Origin: Pseudoscleropodium purum
Lineage: Eukaryota; Streptophyta; Bryopsida; Hypnales; Brachytheciaceae
Direction of reading: 5' to 3'
NCBI GenBank assembly: GCA_963969395.1
Contig: OZ017804.1
Span: forward strand, 12,524,001-12,588,000
DNA length: 64,000 bases
Shown: positions 37,801-49,680 of the stretch, one piece after another
How positions within the stretch are numbered: the stretch's first letter is position 1
Layout: every line of letters begins with the position of its first letter
Made by a program: the position numbers and the translations under genes
The notes under the pieces: model-generated
What the model saw: the letters and a program-made list of their open reading frames with translations, nothing else
What the model was told of the DNA's origin: nothing
The model's database searches: none

Positions 37801-38844
37801 TGCTCATGTGATGATTGCTTGTAAGATAAACGTGCCAATTTTCACTATTTTTCACTACATATTTTTCTATTTGTGTTTTATGATTTACTGAAGTAAGAAA
37901 CATTTGGTAAATCCCAACCCTCACTTGGACAAAATGTAGTCCAAAAGGAGCTCCAGATTTCCTATACTCTTGTAATAAATGCTTTTTCCAGGTTGTTTTT
38001 TTGGTGATAGATTGCCAAAAACAAATACACTGCTCCCCACCTTCAAACTACCCCAAACTTTTAGTTCCACCCAACCATGCAAAGCTGCTCTGACATCGCT
38101 GATCATCACTGACACCCTCAACCCTCCACATTCCCCTTTTGCCTTTCCCACATTCGCCTTTCAATACAATCCTCCTCTCCCATTGCGAGAACTGAATACC
38201 CTGCCTGCCTTCCCCATCCTCACATCCCTTAAGCTTAACTCGAAGTTGCATCCGCTTGCCTGCGCCATCAAGCACTTGCAGAATTCCCCCTAACTTACTT
38301 ACACAGCATCTTCGGGCGCCAGTTCAGTTCTCGCATTCCAGGGCTGAGGTGGACGGACTGGCACAGGCTACCTATGCATAGCTTCCCCACTAGGAGTACG
38401 GGTCGCATACTTAGTTGCTGTAAGTTTACAGAGGTGGTGGTGGTGGTAGACTGTAGCTTTTAGCGGTGCAGTGGTGGTGAAGAAGGTGGAGAAGAGGTGG
38501 AGAAGAGTTTGTAGTTTTGAGTTTTGAGGTGAGAGCTCTGGAGGTGTGATATGGAAGCTTCGTGAAGTTACTCAGGTGTGGTAGGAGGAGGAGGGGGGAT
38601 ACGTTGACCGGTTTGAATGTTGGCTTGCTGCATTTAGGGATCCTGCTGCTGGTGGTAGTGCATTTGAAAGTGGTACATTTGTTGGTGGGCGATCTCCTTT
38701 GAACGGGAAGCTTAAGTTTTGTGTCGTCTGTGTGCAGCATTGAGTGTTTGGTTTGATCGTGTGTGTGGAGGACGTGAGAAGGGAAGAAGAGGAGACGGCG
38801 AGTAGGGGTTGTTGTTGCTGGTTGTGGTTTTAGGGTTGTGGACA
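37801..38844 (+). promoter_or_regulatory. Upstream region and probable 5' leader of gene A
   Basis: Mixed composition, rising in GC towards the ATG. It includes a C-rich stretch with an open frame of about 104 codons (37979-38293) that resembles no known protein, a GGT-rich microsatellite-like run (38432-38450) and a purine-rich leader just before the start. No firm TATA box or splice site was identified. Confidence 0.3.
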
Positions 38845-40836
38845 ATGCCGCTGTTTATGACGGACTCGGAGTTGGAGGCGGAGGGCTATAATGGGGACAC
38901 CTTCGTGGTTCAAGGGTTGCTTGACGACCTGCAAGCGCAGAAGGAAGCTTGCGCTGCTATGGAGCTGAAGCTTCTTACGGTAGGGGTTGAGTTTGGTGGT
39001 TGGAGCTTTAATTTCTAGGTCATGTGGTGGTGGTGGTGGTGCAGATCGGGCTGTAGTATCGTTATAGCTCTCGTTTGGGGACACAATGCAGATCTGAGTT
39101 CTTTGGTGGTCGGTGCTGTGCAGGCTGAGGAGACAGCCAGAGAGGCGTCCAAGGCTTTGCAGCTGTCGAAGGAGCAGAACCTGGAGTTGCAGGCTAAGCT
39201 TGAACAGACTCGAAAGGTTGGTAAACTTTGCTGTAAAGTTTTGGTTTACTTTTCATTTCCTGGTATCATTTGAAACTTCTGGCTTGCCACTCTTACGCTT
39301 TCTCTGCAGCTTCAATGCCTGCGAAAGGGGAAAGTTGCATGACATTAATGTGCTTGACGGGCTGCCCTTTTGATTTGTGTCATTCCTTATACGATTCCCG
39401 TTTCCTTGTTTAATTGGAAACTTCTGTCTTGCCGCCTTTTGGGGGACCTCAAGTGTCCGAGAAAGGTGAAGGCTGTTTGACGTTGATTTGTGGTAGTGAA
39501 ATTTGCAGGAATTGAGTGCTTTGAAGAAGAGTCGTAGTGGAAGAGAAGAACGAGTTGGAGCTAAAGTTTCACCGGTGCGTAGTTGATTTGTGTGCTCCAG
39601 AGACCTAAATCAGGTGGCTAACTGCATATCCTGAGAGTCTAGCTCTTCCTGTATTTTAGCATTGTTCCAATAATCCCTTGGATTGTGAGTTTTTGTGCTG
39701 CAGGAAGTTGACGCTAAGGAAAAGCTGCACAAGGGTACTTTGAAGAGTAAGCCTGGCTTCGTGAAGGCTGGAGTCGTTCATGCCATTGGTGACAGTTCTC
39801 TCTCAGGACCCATGTACGCTGCATCTAGTGACCAGCTCCTGTTGTACTTGTTTTTTCTAGTTTAATTATGCAATGCCCTTGCTTTTAGATCCTTGCGTTC
39901 CCTTACAGTACTTGCAATCCTCAAAACGTTCCTATGATTTCTTCTTCGAGTCTGTTTTTTTATGAAATCCAAAGCCATAGTAAAATATTTCAGTATAATT
40001 TTAAGCCCCGTCTGTGCGGTGTGAATAAAAATGTGCTACCCCATTGATGGTTGTCATTCTCATGTCTTTCTAATAATAGTGACTTCGTATTGTATAGCTT
40101 TTATCATGACTATGTTCTGTTGTTTCACAGAGACTCACTTGAGACGTCAGGAGATCCATCTCTAGACTCCGAGCTTCCCAACGACACAGAGGTGACTCAG
40201 AAAACATCATCTCCCCCACCCGGGGCTTCCGAGGGCGGCAACGGAGTGGCCATTCTGGAGCTTTCCAAGGAGGATCAGGACACCCTGGAGACTCTCGACA
40301 AGGAAGACGCAAAGCTTGGTGAGGAGATGGCAGCTCTCAAGAGCAAAGGCGGCAACACGTCCGGTTTCAGTTTCAAGAGCCTGGAGCGAGCCGAGAAGCG
40401 GAGGGAGTTTTACGCGAAGCTGGAGGAGAAGATCAAAGCCAAGGAAGAGGAGAAGCACCAGATCGAAGCCAAGAAAGAAGAAGAGAATGAGAACAAGATG
40501 AAGGAACTTCGGAAGGGGCTGAAGTTCAAAGCCACGCCATTGCCAAGCTTCTATCAAGACGGTCCCCCCAAAGTGGAAGTGAAGAAGATCCCTCCCACTC
40601 GAGCCAAGTCTCCCAAGCTCACCACATCACGACGAGCGAGTCTGGGACTTGGCACGGAAGGCGACGGCTCCAAGTCTCCTGTGGCGAGAACGAAGAACGG
40701 AGACGTGAAGGAGGACGTGCGGAAGTCGATGCAAAGGCGCACCAGGACTAGTCCTTCCAGTGGGAAGACTGTCGACAACAAGCTTGTTGGGCCTGGAACA
40801 CCCCCCGAGGCGGCGCCTGCCGTGGCAGTGGCTTAG
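38845..40836 (+). CDS. Gene A: WVD2-like TPX2-domain microtubule-associated protein (5 exons, 369 aa)
   Basis: Exons by splice consensus: 38845-38979, 39124-39216, 39509-39574, 39704-39813 and 40131-40836. The first three introns are phase 0; the last splits a codon. The joined frame is open for 369 codons and stops at TAG 40834-40836. The ATG opens the motif [11 protein letters not shown], shared with genes B and C, which supports this start. Exons 2-3 are short, Lys/Glu-rich and coiled-coil-like. Exon 5 carries an acidic block ([17 protein letters not shown]) and then a TPX2 C-terminal-type domain at about residues 216-298, with the diagnostic KLEEK and [10 protein letters not shown] motifs and [13 protein letters not shown]. 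In plants this family (WVD2/WDL) binds and bundles cortical or spindle microtubules; that role here is inferred from family. The tail is basic and Ser/Pro-rich (RRAS, SKSP), so phosphorylation is plausible. It differs from B at only about 7 of 85 positions across the domain but strongly in exons 1-4. Confidence 0.88.
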
Positions 40837-40870
40837 CTAGGGTCAGGATTTCATTAAGTAAAACCCTTGT

Positions 40871-40895
40871 GATATGAGTATAGTTTGTTGTATAC
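40871..40895 (+). terminator. Conserved 3' UTR element of gene A
   Basis: The block gatatgagtatagtttgttg followed by tatac lies about 35 bases past the stop. It differs by one or two bases from the element downstream of genes B and C, while flanking UTR is not alignable. Likely a shared 3'-end or mRNA-stability element. Confidence 0.4.
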
Positions 40896-40899
40896 ATTA

Positions 40900-42200
40900 A
40901 TTAGACGGGAGTTAATTAGTTGGTGTTCTCTTGAGTTGGCTTCGGAAGAAGTGGGGTGGTGCAAGTATGAAAATGGCTCTCAGTTAGATGTCGTTAACAT
41001 GTGAGCTTTGTCATGTTCCTGACTCCTGTTGAATTTCCACTTTATTCTACATCAATGAGCGACTGATGTCGTCCCCAGGACTTAATTGATTTGTAAGTAC
41101 CTTAATCTTCAGTTTAATTTTCCCATCAGACTCGACTTAAATCACTTCCTGCGATGTTGCAGCTGGGAATGGCATTCATTCATTGATTGGGTCGATCATG
41201 ACTTCAATGTGGTCATAACTTGGGGCGATCGAGTTCAGTTCGCTCTGAAAATTGAATGTACCTGTGATCCCCGGTTCTGATTTTTTGTTATCATTTTTCC
41301 TCTTTTGTCGGCCTTAAATGTTGTGCATTGACGACGTACTCTCCTTAACGGTGGAATGTTTGTTCATCAGCTCTTGCACTTTAAACGTGTCAGTCCGGTC
41401 GTCTTTCTCAAAAGTTCGGATGAAGAGGAACTACGGTACAGAATCATCCGTTTGCTTGTTGTGCAAAGTGCAAACCTACTTGACGGTCCATCATGGGTCT
41501 CGTCACGTCACTCCTTTTGGAATTGATTACTGAAACGGTCTAGTCTCGACATCTCTCAACATTAGAAAAAGTCTCGTCTTTCTTTGCACTTCAATTTCAT
41601 TCCATTCCATTCAACGGTTTTCTTTTTTCTCTGAGCAAATTCCAGGATTGTCTTGCCTGGCGGGGACGAAGGAACCTCGCGATATTCTCAAACACACGAT
41701 GTGTAAGATACGCACTAGCTGCGCAATCACGAGATGCTGCACGTTAACTTTTGGGTGTCCTAAACTATCAATAAAGATTGCGTGTTGGGAAAACGTTGGA
41801 TGGATGTGGGGCATGGCGACAGCCTCACAGCCAGACAGTGGGATCCATGCGAGCTGAGTTCAGCGAAGCTTGATAAAGATACTCCCAAGGACAGGGGGTT
41901 CCAAACTTCGAAAACCCGCCCGGACAGTTGGAAATGTTCAAACGCTTTAGTTTGGAGTGAGAGAGCTTTTAGTTTTGAAAGCGTCTGAATCAGACAATGT
42001 TGGCTGGTTTTCTTGTTGGAGGAATGACACGCACTCGGGAATGCATGCGTGGAAGATTGATACGAATGGGAAGAATCATCCATGCACGGAAGATACAAAT
42101 GGAAAGAATCATTTGTAGGGGACTATTCATCCACAACATCACCTCTTACAGGTAGAACCTCTCTAAGTCAATACTCTACAAGCCAATGGAGCTCTCTCAG
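40900..42200. other. Medium-GC stretch downstream of gene A; no product recognised
   Basis: GC stays well above the surrounding DNA to about 42100, but no frame resembles a known protein. It includes a small internal repeat near 42055-42115 (gggaagaatcat and ggaaagaatcat). It may be 3' flank of gene A, part of an untranslated RNA or a decayed gene. Confidence 0.35.
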
Positions 42201-44643
42201 GAAATATTGATTGTTGATCCCAGACCGAGCTGCATACATACAAACATCATGACTACAAGTGCTCCTCTCTAATGTAATAATTAACCTCTCTAATGTAATG
42301 TGTCAAATTGGTCCCAACTCTATTGCTTTTAGAGAGTTCCTACTTGTACAAGAAGCTTGCAACCAACTATTGGCAAATCTAGTATTTTTTGAGAAGTATA
42401 GGGATAATTCATCCATTTATTTTTCTCAATTCTATTTTGCATTTTGTTTTGTCTTTTGAGTGGATAGTGACAAAACAATGTCACTATCTACTAGAAAGAA
42501 TTTTTTTTAAATGAATTTGTTCCATTCAACTACCCCACCCCCATAAGCTCAAATTTTTTTTATTTCAATTAATTCAAATTTTGCCAACCCCTAATACTTC
42601 AAAAATAATTATTTGAATTAATTTAAATTCAATTCAGTCTACACCCCCTCCCCCCACCTATTTATAATTCTAGAAATGCAATGGAATCCCATTCGATATG
42701 GGATAACTCATATAGTATCCATATCTGTAGCTCGTGTTTGTATCTTGTATTTGTATTAGTATCTATATCCATATTTCAGTACCATATCCATATCTCATGT
42801 TATTTTTGGAGATCAACGACATTAGAGAGGGTGGGGATTTTTTTTTATTCCAAATCAATGGCTTTCATTTTTTTCTAAGGGAAGGTGTATGTTAATTAAT
42901 CACACACAGGTGTGTTTATCACTTTTCAGTAGATAGTTATAAGAACTGCATTGATTTGTATTGATAGTACAAGTAACTTTAATTTATCAAAGTCACACTA
43001 AATTGAATTGGTGCAAATTGAAATATTATTTATAATTTAGAAATTTCTATAAAAATTAAATTTTGGGGTGACACAATTTTTTAGGTGATGCTAATTTTCC
43101 CTCACTCACTACTACTACTTGTGTTTATAAGTAGTGAATTCATTCTCAATGCAATCACCGCTAATAATGGATACACTACTATCAAACGAAGGGAATAAGA
43201 CAAACCAATGTAGTGTTAAATGAGGTAAGATTCTAGTGAAAATTAGTCAATTTTTTGGGATTGGTTTGAATGTAGAGAGGTTTAAATGTTTTATGAAATC
43301 CTCTATATTGATAAAAATCCAAACCTCCTTTAATATTTGAGAGATTTTGATAAAAAAAAAAGGGAATGCATATTGAGGTTTTGTGAGGCAAATTAAACAA
43401 TGACTCAATAAGAATTAAAAATGAAAACCTTCATTTCTATTAGTTTTCCTTCTAGTTCCAATCTAGACATGAAGATATTCAGAACCTCACATAATAATCA
43501 TTAAGCATCATATAATGAAGCCAATTGCTTGTTGAAAAATAGACAAAAATGGTTTGTTCAACATTTTAGAGGTATTTCATCTTTTAAAATAGCTTTTGCA
43601 ATAAGTTGTTATAAACATTTATCATTCACCTACTAAATGTTTTTTTCTAAGAGATTATTGTCACTAATAGCTTGAATGTAAAGTAAAAGCATCCAAAATC
43701 AACTATAGTATTGTACTATAAAACAATTTTCATTTACTTTGGATAAGCTTAGAATCAATATCATATTTGTTGAATTGCCTTCATTACACCTCATTTCCAT
43801 CAATTTTGCAAATTGATTTTTAAATCATGTCATAAATGAATTTTAAAAATTATAAAATACATTTGAGATGAAATAAATATTTCTTAGTGATATGTCTTGT
43901 TTGCTTTTACCTCAAATTTTTTATACAACCTCATAATTTTAGACTTGAAATGTAAACACTTGATTGAAGAATTTTAAACTACTTTCAAATTTCTTTTGAT
44001 CAAGCATTAAAATCCTCCAATTCTCATGTGATATTGGTATGTTTTCTTTTGTATGTGCAATATATAATATAATTTTATCAAAATCCTAAAATTACAATTC
44101 AAAAACAGTTATTAAAGTGCAACATTGTTTAATTGAACTCATTGTTCCAATAGTTATAAGAACAAAGCTATCAACTTATAAATGCTAAACCATCCGTATA
44201 TGGTCGATTTGAAATTTTAGTCTCATTTTGGTATTGGTTGTTAAATTCATTTGACCATAGAAAAAAAATTTGGGCAGTTTTTAGGATTAACTAATGAAAA
44301 CTTTAATTTTTCACTAAAAAAAGGTACATATTTGATTGTTGAGAGGTCTCCGAAGCCATATATGTCCATTAGTGGAAAAGTAAAGCTTGCTAATTTTCCT
44401 TCATTTTCCAATTTTCAGTAAAGTTTGCCAATTTCACTTGATTTGAGATCTAAAAATTTGTACTTTTCCATTTGTTTTGAAAATAGTCCCAATGGAAAAG
44501 ATAAAGTGTTTTCATAATTTTCACCATTGAAAATTTAAACAAGCAAATGTTGATTTGGAGTTATTTGTGATTTGTACTTATAAAAAAATTACATCTTAAC
44601 AATTCCAAGGTGGATTTGTGTAGTGAATTAAATAGCTTTTCAT

Positions 44644-44865
44644 ATGAAATTAAGTTTTTTGAAAGTGCATTTTGATATGCTAAAACAATTTGTAGTTGTT
44701 TATGTCACCTCGAATCTCAAAAAACTTTTATGTGCAAAATTCTTAAACATTGAGGAGAAGGACAACATACTAAAAATAGAAACATACACTCTTGTTATAA
44801 TCTCACAACTCCTATGCAATTTTGCACTCAAAATTAGTGTTCATGCTAATAAGCAAGTTCTTTAA
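44644..44865 (+). pseudogene. Possible fragment related to the 48-kb OB-fold-like pseudogene
   Basis: A 73-codon open frame contains NILKIETYTLVIIS. The same context, FLKIETYTIVTLI, occurs in the pseudogene near 48500, and the preceding residues (KFLNIEEKD versus KHLSVTSKCD) are loosely alike. It may be a second, older copy. The match is short and may be chance. Confidence 0.25.
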
Positions 44866-46346
44866 ATATCTCTATGGTTAGATTTTGAAAAAGAAAACAA
44901 TTTCCTTCATTGGGAATAACTATAAGCCCGTGCTCTTTATTCATAATCAAAACACACTTGAGAAGGCTTGGGCATTTAGGGGTTAATATTTCAAGCTTGG
45001 CATCAACTAAATTTTTAACAAGTAGGATTAGTAGGTGAGAATCTAATTCTATAAATTTTGAAACTAACAAACTACAATATAAGGAGTATGAAAATTAGTA
45101 GTTGGTTGTATAGTAATTTGGCACCTATATATTACATTACTTAATAATAAAATTATCTACAAGAATCTATTTCTAAGAGAGCTTGCATCCAACATGATAT
45201 GACAAACAATTTTTAGAGCTTATTGTGGTACATGGAAGCTATATTTAGCAATGTGATTAGCTTGGTAACTAGATGTTTTTTTTATTCTTGTCTGAATTCT
45301 TGTCAAGAAAATTTATTTTGCCTCAAAAGGTAAAGACTTATATTCTTCCTTCTATAGAGTCAATTTTTCTTTTTCCATTTTTTTCACTACAATATCTCTA
45401 ATTTTTTTGTTGAGGTTGTCAATTCTAAAGAATATTGCCAATTCTTTTACTATTTATGGATATTCAATAGATTTTTGGACAATTGACTACAAATTTAAAA
45501 GAAACTCATTATAAAGTTGATTAAATAATCACATCTAAAAAACCCATGTATAAGCCTGTAGTTGCACCAAAATATTTAGCAAAAATTCCAATTTCCGAAA
45601 TATTTGCTCAATAGGTAGGTAGTGTACATAATCTTTTTCCTAACCAAGGTATATAGTCTTGGGTTGATCATAGTCGATCATAGAGACTTTATCTAGGATA
45701 CTTCATGAACAAACACTTAATTGTCTACAATATGGAAGAGAAATGTGGGTACGGAGTTTGAAGACAAAAATAAATTTATAGAGTAGTTAGTCAAGAATCT
45801 AAACATGAGATCTTCATTTATACAAGTTTTCCTTTCTTCCCATCCCTACATGAATTTCTTTAAAGCCTTGTACATTAATCATGAAGCAATAAAATGACCA
45901 CACTAGACAAGTCACACAACTGAAGATTATATAGACAAAACTTGCTTTCTTAACATTATGGATGTACTTCATCCATTTCTTGTAGCTTCCACTTACAATT
46001 CTTTTGTAATTGAAAACTTTTATAATCCATTTAGTAAAAGCCAAGACTCTTGTGAGTTTAGACAAACTTCCATGCACCTAAAATCAATCAAACCTTACAA
46101 AATAGACAAAAAGAAGAATTGAAATTACGTATTGAATATAGTATGCATTTTTTTAATTGTAAGAGCAAAATCAAAATTGTTGATTGACAATTTTTTTTGA
46201 GAGGGGCTCTTGAAAAGTAAAGGAAGGCAAATTTTCTACTTCCAAAAAACTATTTAAAACATTGGACTTTAACTTTTTGAATGCTTCTAACTTAACAACA
46301 AGACCAAACTACTCCTAACTTGTAGTTTCTTTGTACTAATATAGAA

Positions 46347-46664
46347 GTGAAAGTATTGCAAAACTCAACCAACTTTGGAAAACTCCAAAATTCATTGCCA
46401 AGTTTCCCTCTCCAAGCTCCCTTGTTTGCCATTGAAAAATCCTCTTTAGGAGGCCTTGACCTTTGGATTGGTGTACATTGTCCAAAGGGCGTGGATTGCC
46501 CAAAAAATAGTGCTTTTAGTGAAGATCCTCAAAATTTTAGTCAGACCAACTTCAAGGTCGTTCTTTTAGGTGGACTTGACTATAAATCTTGGTTGACCCA
46601 AAATTTGAGGATTTTTTTGCCACACAAAAAAGAAAATGAATTCCACATCATTGGACCTTCTTAG
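46347..46664 (+). CDS. Unrecognised open frame, possibly a gene fragment
   Basis: The frame runs 105 codons to a stop at 46662-46664. It contains GGLDLWIGVHCPKGVDCPKN and a second GGLDYKSWLTQNLRIF, so a GGLD motif occurs twice about 45 residues apart. Amino-acid use is less AT-biased than random frames nearby. No domain, signal peptide or membrane segment is evident. It may be a transposon remnant; a real gene is unlikely. Confidence 0.2.
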   Translation: MKVLQNSTNFGKLQNSLPSFPLQAPLFAIEKSSLGGLDLWIGVHCPKGVDCPKNSAFSEDPQNFSQTNFKVVLLGGLDYKSWLTQNLRIFLPHKKENEFHIIGPS

Positions 46665-47909
46665 GGACCTATAACCTCTGGCATTTCATGATGTAAACCC
46701 AATTTTCAAAGACATCTTGATTTCAACCAATCAAAACCTCCAAATTTTTTTCACCTTGCCATGTTCACCTTCGGATCTTGTCTAATGCCGGACTTCAATC
46801 CACACCAACTTTGCAAAGAGGTTGGAGTTCATTGTCACCTTTATTGGCCCTGTCCTTTTCAACAGAGACTATAGCAACGACTCTACATCGACTTTGGCTT
46901 CTAAGTTTCTAAATCTTATCTACAACCCTTTTTACATTATAGAATGATTTGGACCAATGATGTGGATTTGATTATCTTCTTTCTTGAAATTTAGGTTTGT
47001 CTTTTTATTTTTTTAATTAAATTAAATTATGATTTTTAAAATTTCTAATTATTTCTAATTATTTATTTTAAATTTAAATTAAATTAAATTTCTAATTTAA
47101 ATGTAAAAAAATTGATATTGAAAAATTTTAATTTAAAAAATAATAATTTTAAGATTAAAAAAATTTTAATTAAAATTTTTTTAAATAGTAATAATTCTTT
47201 AATTCTTTTAAATTAAAAAAAAAAATTGTGCTGCTCTTAGAAAGGGTTCGTCTAGACGGGACCCTTTTTATAACTTTAAAGAAAAATTAATTGAATTGAA
47301 TGTGTGTGTGTCTCTATATCTCTCTCTATATATTCTTAGATTTAAAATGTTTAAATGTTTAAATTTTAAGTTTCATTTTTTATATTTTATATTTAAATTT
47401 TTAAATTTTGATTTCAAAATTTCTTACTTTTTTACATTACTAATTTTTGCTTACTGAGTCATCAAATTAGATTAGACTTAGGTAGATTAGACCAAAGTAG
47501 GTTAGATTCAAATAAGTCTTACACTTTAGATTAGACTTATGTAGATTTAAATATTCAACTTGGGATTTTTGTCATTAAATTCAAGAACAATTCTGCTTTT
47601 AGAATCTAATGGAAATGCTAAGTTATCAAGTTGGGTGAGATTTTTTGTATGATTTAGATGGTGGTGATGGTGATAGCCGTTTGGCATGGTAAAGAAGACT
47701 AGTATATTTATGCCTCAAGTTTCAGTATCTACAAACTTTAACGTTTCCTATGTTTCTTCTCTTTTCTTGTACATCTTTTCAACTTTCGTTTAGTTGTTTG
47801 TAAGTTTGCTTATTTTTGCATTTGCAATGGCTGGTAATAAGATGGTATTGTCAATTGTCGAGATAAATGAAAACATTTGAGATGTAGTGTTTAAGGACAA
47901 ATTTTGAGC

Positions 47910-49040
47910 CACTACGGTATTTATGACTATATTCGTGCAAATCACTCAAAAGACCAGGGCTATGTATATTTGCATTGTGATGTCATAGATAAAAAATGTT
48001 TAACAACAATTACTTTATCTGTCTATATACCGCTAATTGAGCACCATCAAACCAAATTGTAGCGAGGGAATTATATGAGAGTAGAGAATTTTGCAGTCAA
48101 ATCCAAAAATGATGGTAGATTCCAGAAAGGAGACATAATTTGTGTTATTTATGTCCCATCTACTATGGGTATCATGGTTCTTCCTTCCTTTGTACCACGA
48201 TTCTTCTCCATTTTTTATATGGAGGATTCTATCAAAGATTTCAAAAAATGTTGCCACGAAAACTTTCTAGTGGCAACATTTGTTGCTGCTATAGTACCAA
48301 TTAAAGGTCACTATTAAGATATGTTTCAAATAGTTGTTGCTGATGGACTCATTCATGATAATCACGATATAATTGGTTTTACATGTGCATTTCAAAGGGA
48401 ATATTTGAAGATTCAAGAAAGTTACAATGTAAGAGAACGTGTGCTTGTCATGTTCAAGCACTTGAGTGTGACGTCAAAGTGTGATCATTTTCTGAAAATT
48501 GAAACCTATACAATTGTTACTCTCATAATTGATAAAGAAGAACATGAGTAGTTGACCAACGTTTATCACCAAATAACAAATTCTAGCACCTCATTCAAAA
48601 ATCTTAGAGAGGTATGTGATGTATTGTGAATGTTTTATATTTATTTTTTGTTTATTAAGTTTTTATTCTAAAATTTTACTTCTAAACATGTTGCAGATCA
48701 TTGATGAATTATCAGTCTTGAATCCAACTGTTCCACCTTCCAGACGCATTTGCTCAACCTATTAGTTGGCAAATGTAATGGTTGTAGCGGTTGATGAATA
48801 CTTTTGCAAAAATTGTCAATGCAATTAGGTGATTAAATAACAACCTTTTCTTCAAGGTAAAATCAATATACAAGATGTAGGAGACATTCAAGTATCTATT
48901 GAAGGACCGTAGTTGTCATCTATTGTTTACATGTCTGATCAAGATTTTTGAGAGAAATGAGAAAAGTACAAATTAGAATCCTATCGAAGATTCACATCAC
49001 TAGAAAGTTTCAATTGACACCAACTTCGCATCTTGTTGAT
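47910..49040 (+). pseudogene. Decayed intron-containing gene resembling an RPA1-type OB-fold/zinc-ribbon protein
   Basis: A single frame from 47910 to 48611 encodes 234 codons interrupted by three stops (48060, 48315, 48549). It includes RVENFAVKSKNDGRFQKGD and then SIFYMEDSIKDFKKC. A GT-AG intron is likely at 48612-48696 (gtatgt ... ttgcag). The next exon continues in phase, with a Cys cluster (FCKNCQCN) followed by KINIQDVGDIQVSIEG. That pattern suggests an OB-fold with a zinc ribbon, as in the large subunit of replication protein A or Helitron-borne relatives. This is a motif-level guess. All visible stops fit CAG, CAA or CGA mutated by C-to-T. It ends about 100 bases before the GC-rich leader of gene B. 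Confidence 0.5.
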
Positions 49041-49099
49041 TTTGAAGAGCACCACAAAGATGAATTATCTAGTGAATTAGTTTTAACAAACCACAGTCA

Positions 49100-49680
49100 C
49101 ACCGTTCTTGTTATAATATATTATTCAAGGACCTTTGGCGATCTTTTGTCAGCCCCCAAAAGAATAGCTGGCCGGAAAGGATTCCCCTCCCGTCCCGTGG
49201 AAATAGAAATTCCTATTTCCGACCCCATCTCAAAATGGGACCTTGGCCAGAGCGAGAAATCCCACCCGCCAGCTGCCTCCATCCACAAGCCAAGCCCTGG
49301 CACTTCGCTTCAGCTCCCCCCTGGCTGCCCACTTCTCATGCCCAGTCTCCGCTTTTCTCTGTCTCTCCCATTCCCTTTGCGTTGGCTCGTCTTCTCCATC
49401 GCCATCGCTGGCAGATTTTAGATTGTTCTCTTCAAGCTCCCTGCGACTCTCATCACCCACTCAAGCAGCCCACTCCCCACGAATTCACTCTCCAATCCTT
49501 GTGAATCGCAGGTCAGTATTGGGAACGCCTCATCTTCCCCATCCAAGTCTTGGTTTCTGTGATCACTTCGAACGGGGGGTGGATTGAGTTGGGTGCGATC
49601 CGTCTTGTTGGTGGTGGTGTATGTAGGAAGGAGGCGGTGTTGGTGGAATTTCAGTTTGGAATTTAGGGTTGCAGGGCACC
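49100..49680 (+). promoter_or_regulatory. Putative promoter and 5' leader of gene B with a possible leader intron
   Basis: Composition changes from AT-rich to GC-rich at about 49140, just after a TATA-like tataatatatt (49112-49122). The leader is rich in pyrimidines (tctgtctctcccattccc). A possible leader intron runs from gtcagt at 49512 to gcag ending at 49674, 6 bases before the ATG; gene C keeps the same sites. Homology to gene C starts only at about 49268, so any core promoter upstream of that is not shared. Transcription start is inferred, not seen. Confidence 0.4.

Larger units (their letters stand above)
42201..47909. other. AT-rich intergenic DNA; no supported gene
   Basis: Includes a C-rich microtract (ccccctccccccacc near 42650), a low-complexity A/T block (46980-47420) and a gattagactta-type short repeat (47465-47545). 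An open frame at 46347-46664 (105 codons) has balanced composition but matches nothing I know. Confidence 0.5.

Noticed and set aside
37979..38293. 104-codon frame upstream of gene A
   Set aside because: Pro/Leu-rich from a C-rich tract, with no recognisable domain; more likely leader or promoter DNA.
38426..38845. 139-codon Thr/Pro-rich frame on the minus strand upstream of gene A
   Set aside because: Antisense of GGT- and GA-rich leader sequence; low complexity and no family resemblance.
46980..47420. Dense A/T low-complexity tract as a possible matrix-attachment site or origin
   Set aside because: Composition alone cannot support a function; similar tracts are common in this window.
48948..49421. 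157-codon open frame upstream of gene B
   Set aside because: The first part reads from the decayed OB-fold-like region in another phase and the rest is the GC-rich leader of gene B. It is a chance fusion across a composition boundary.
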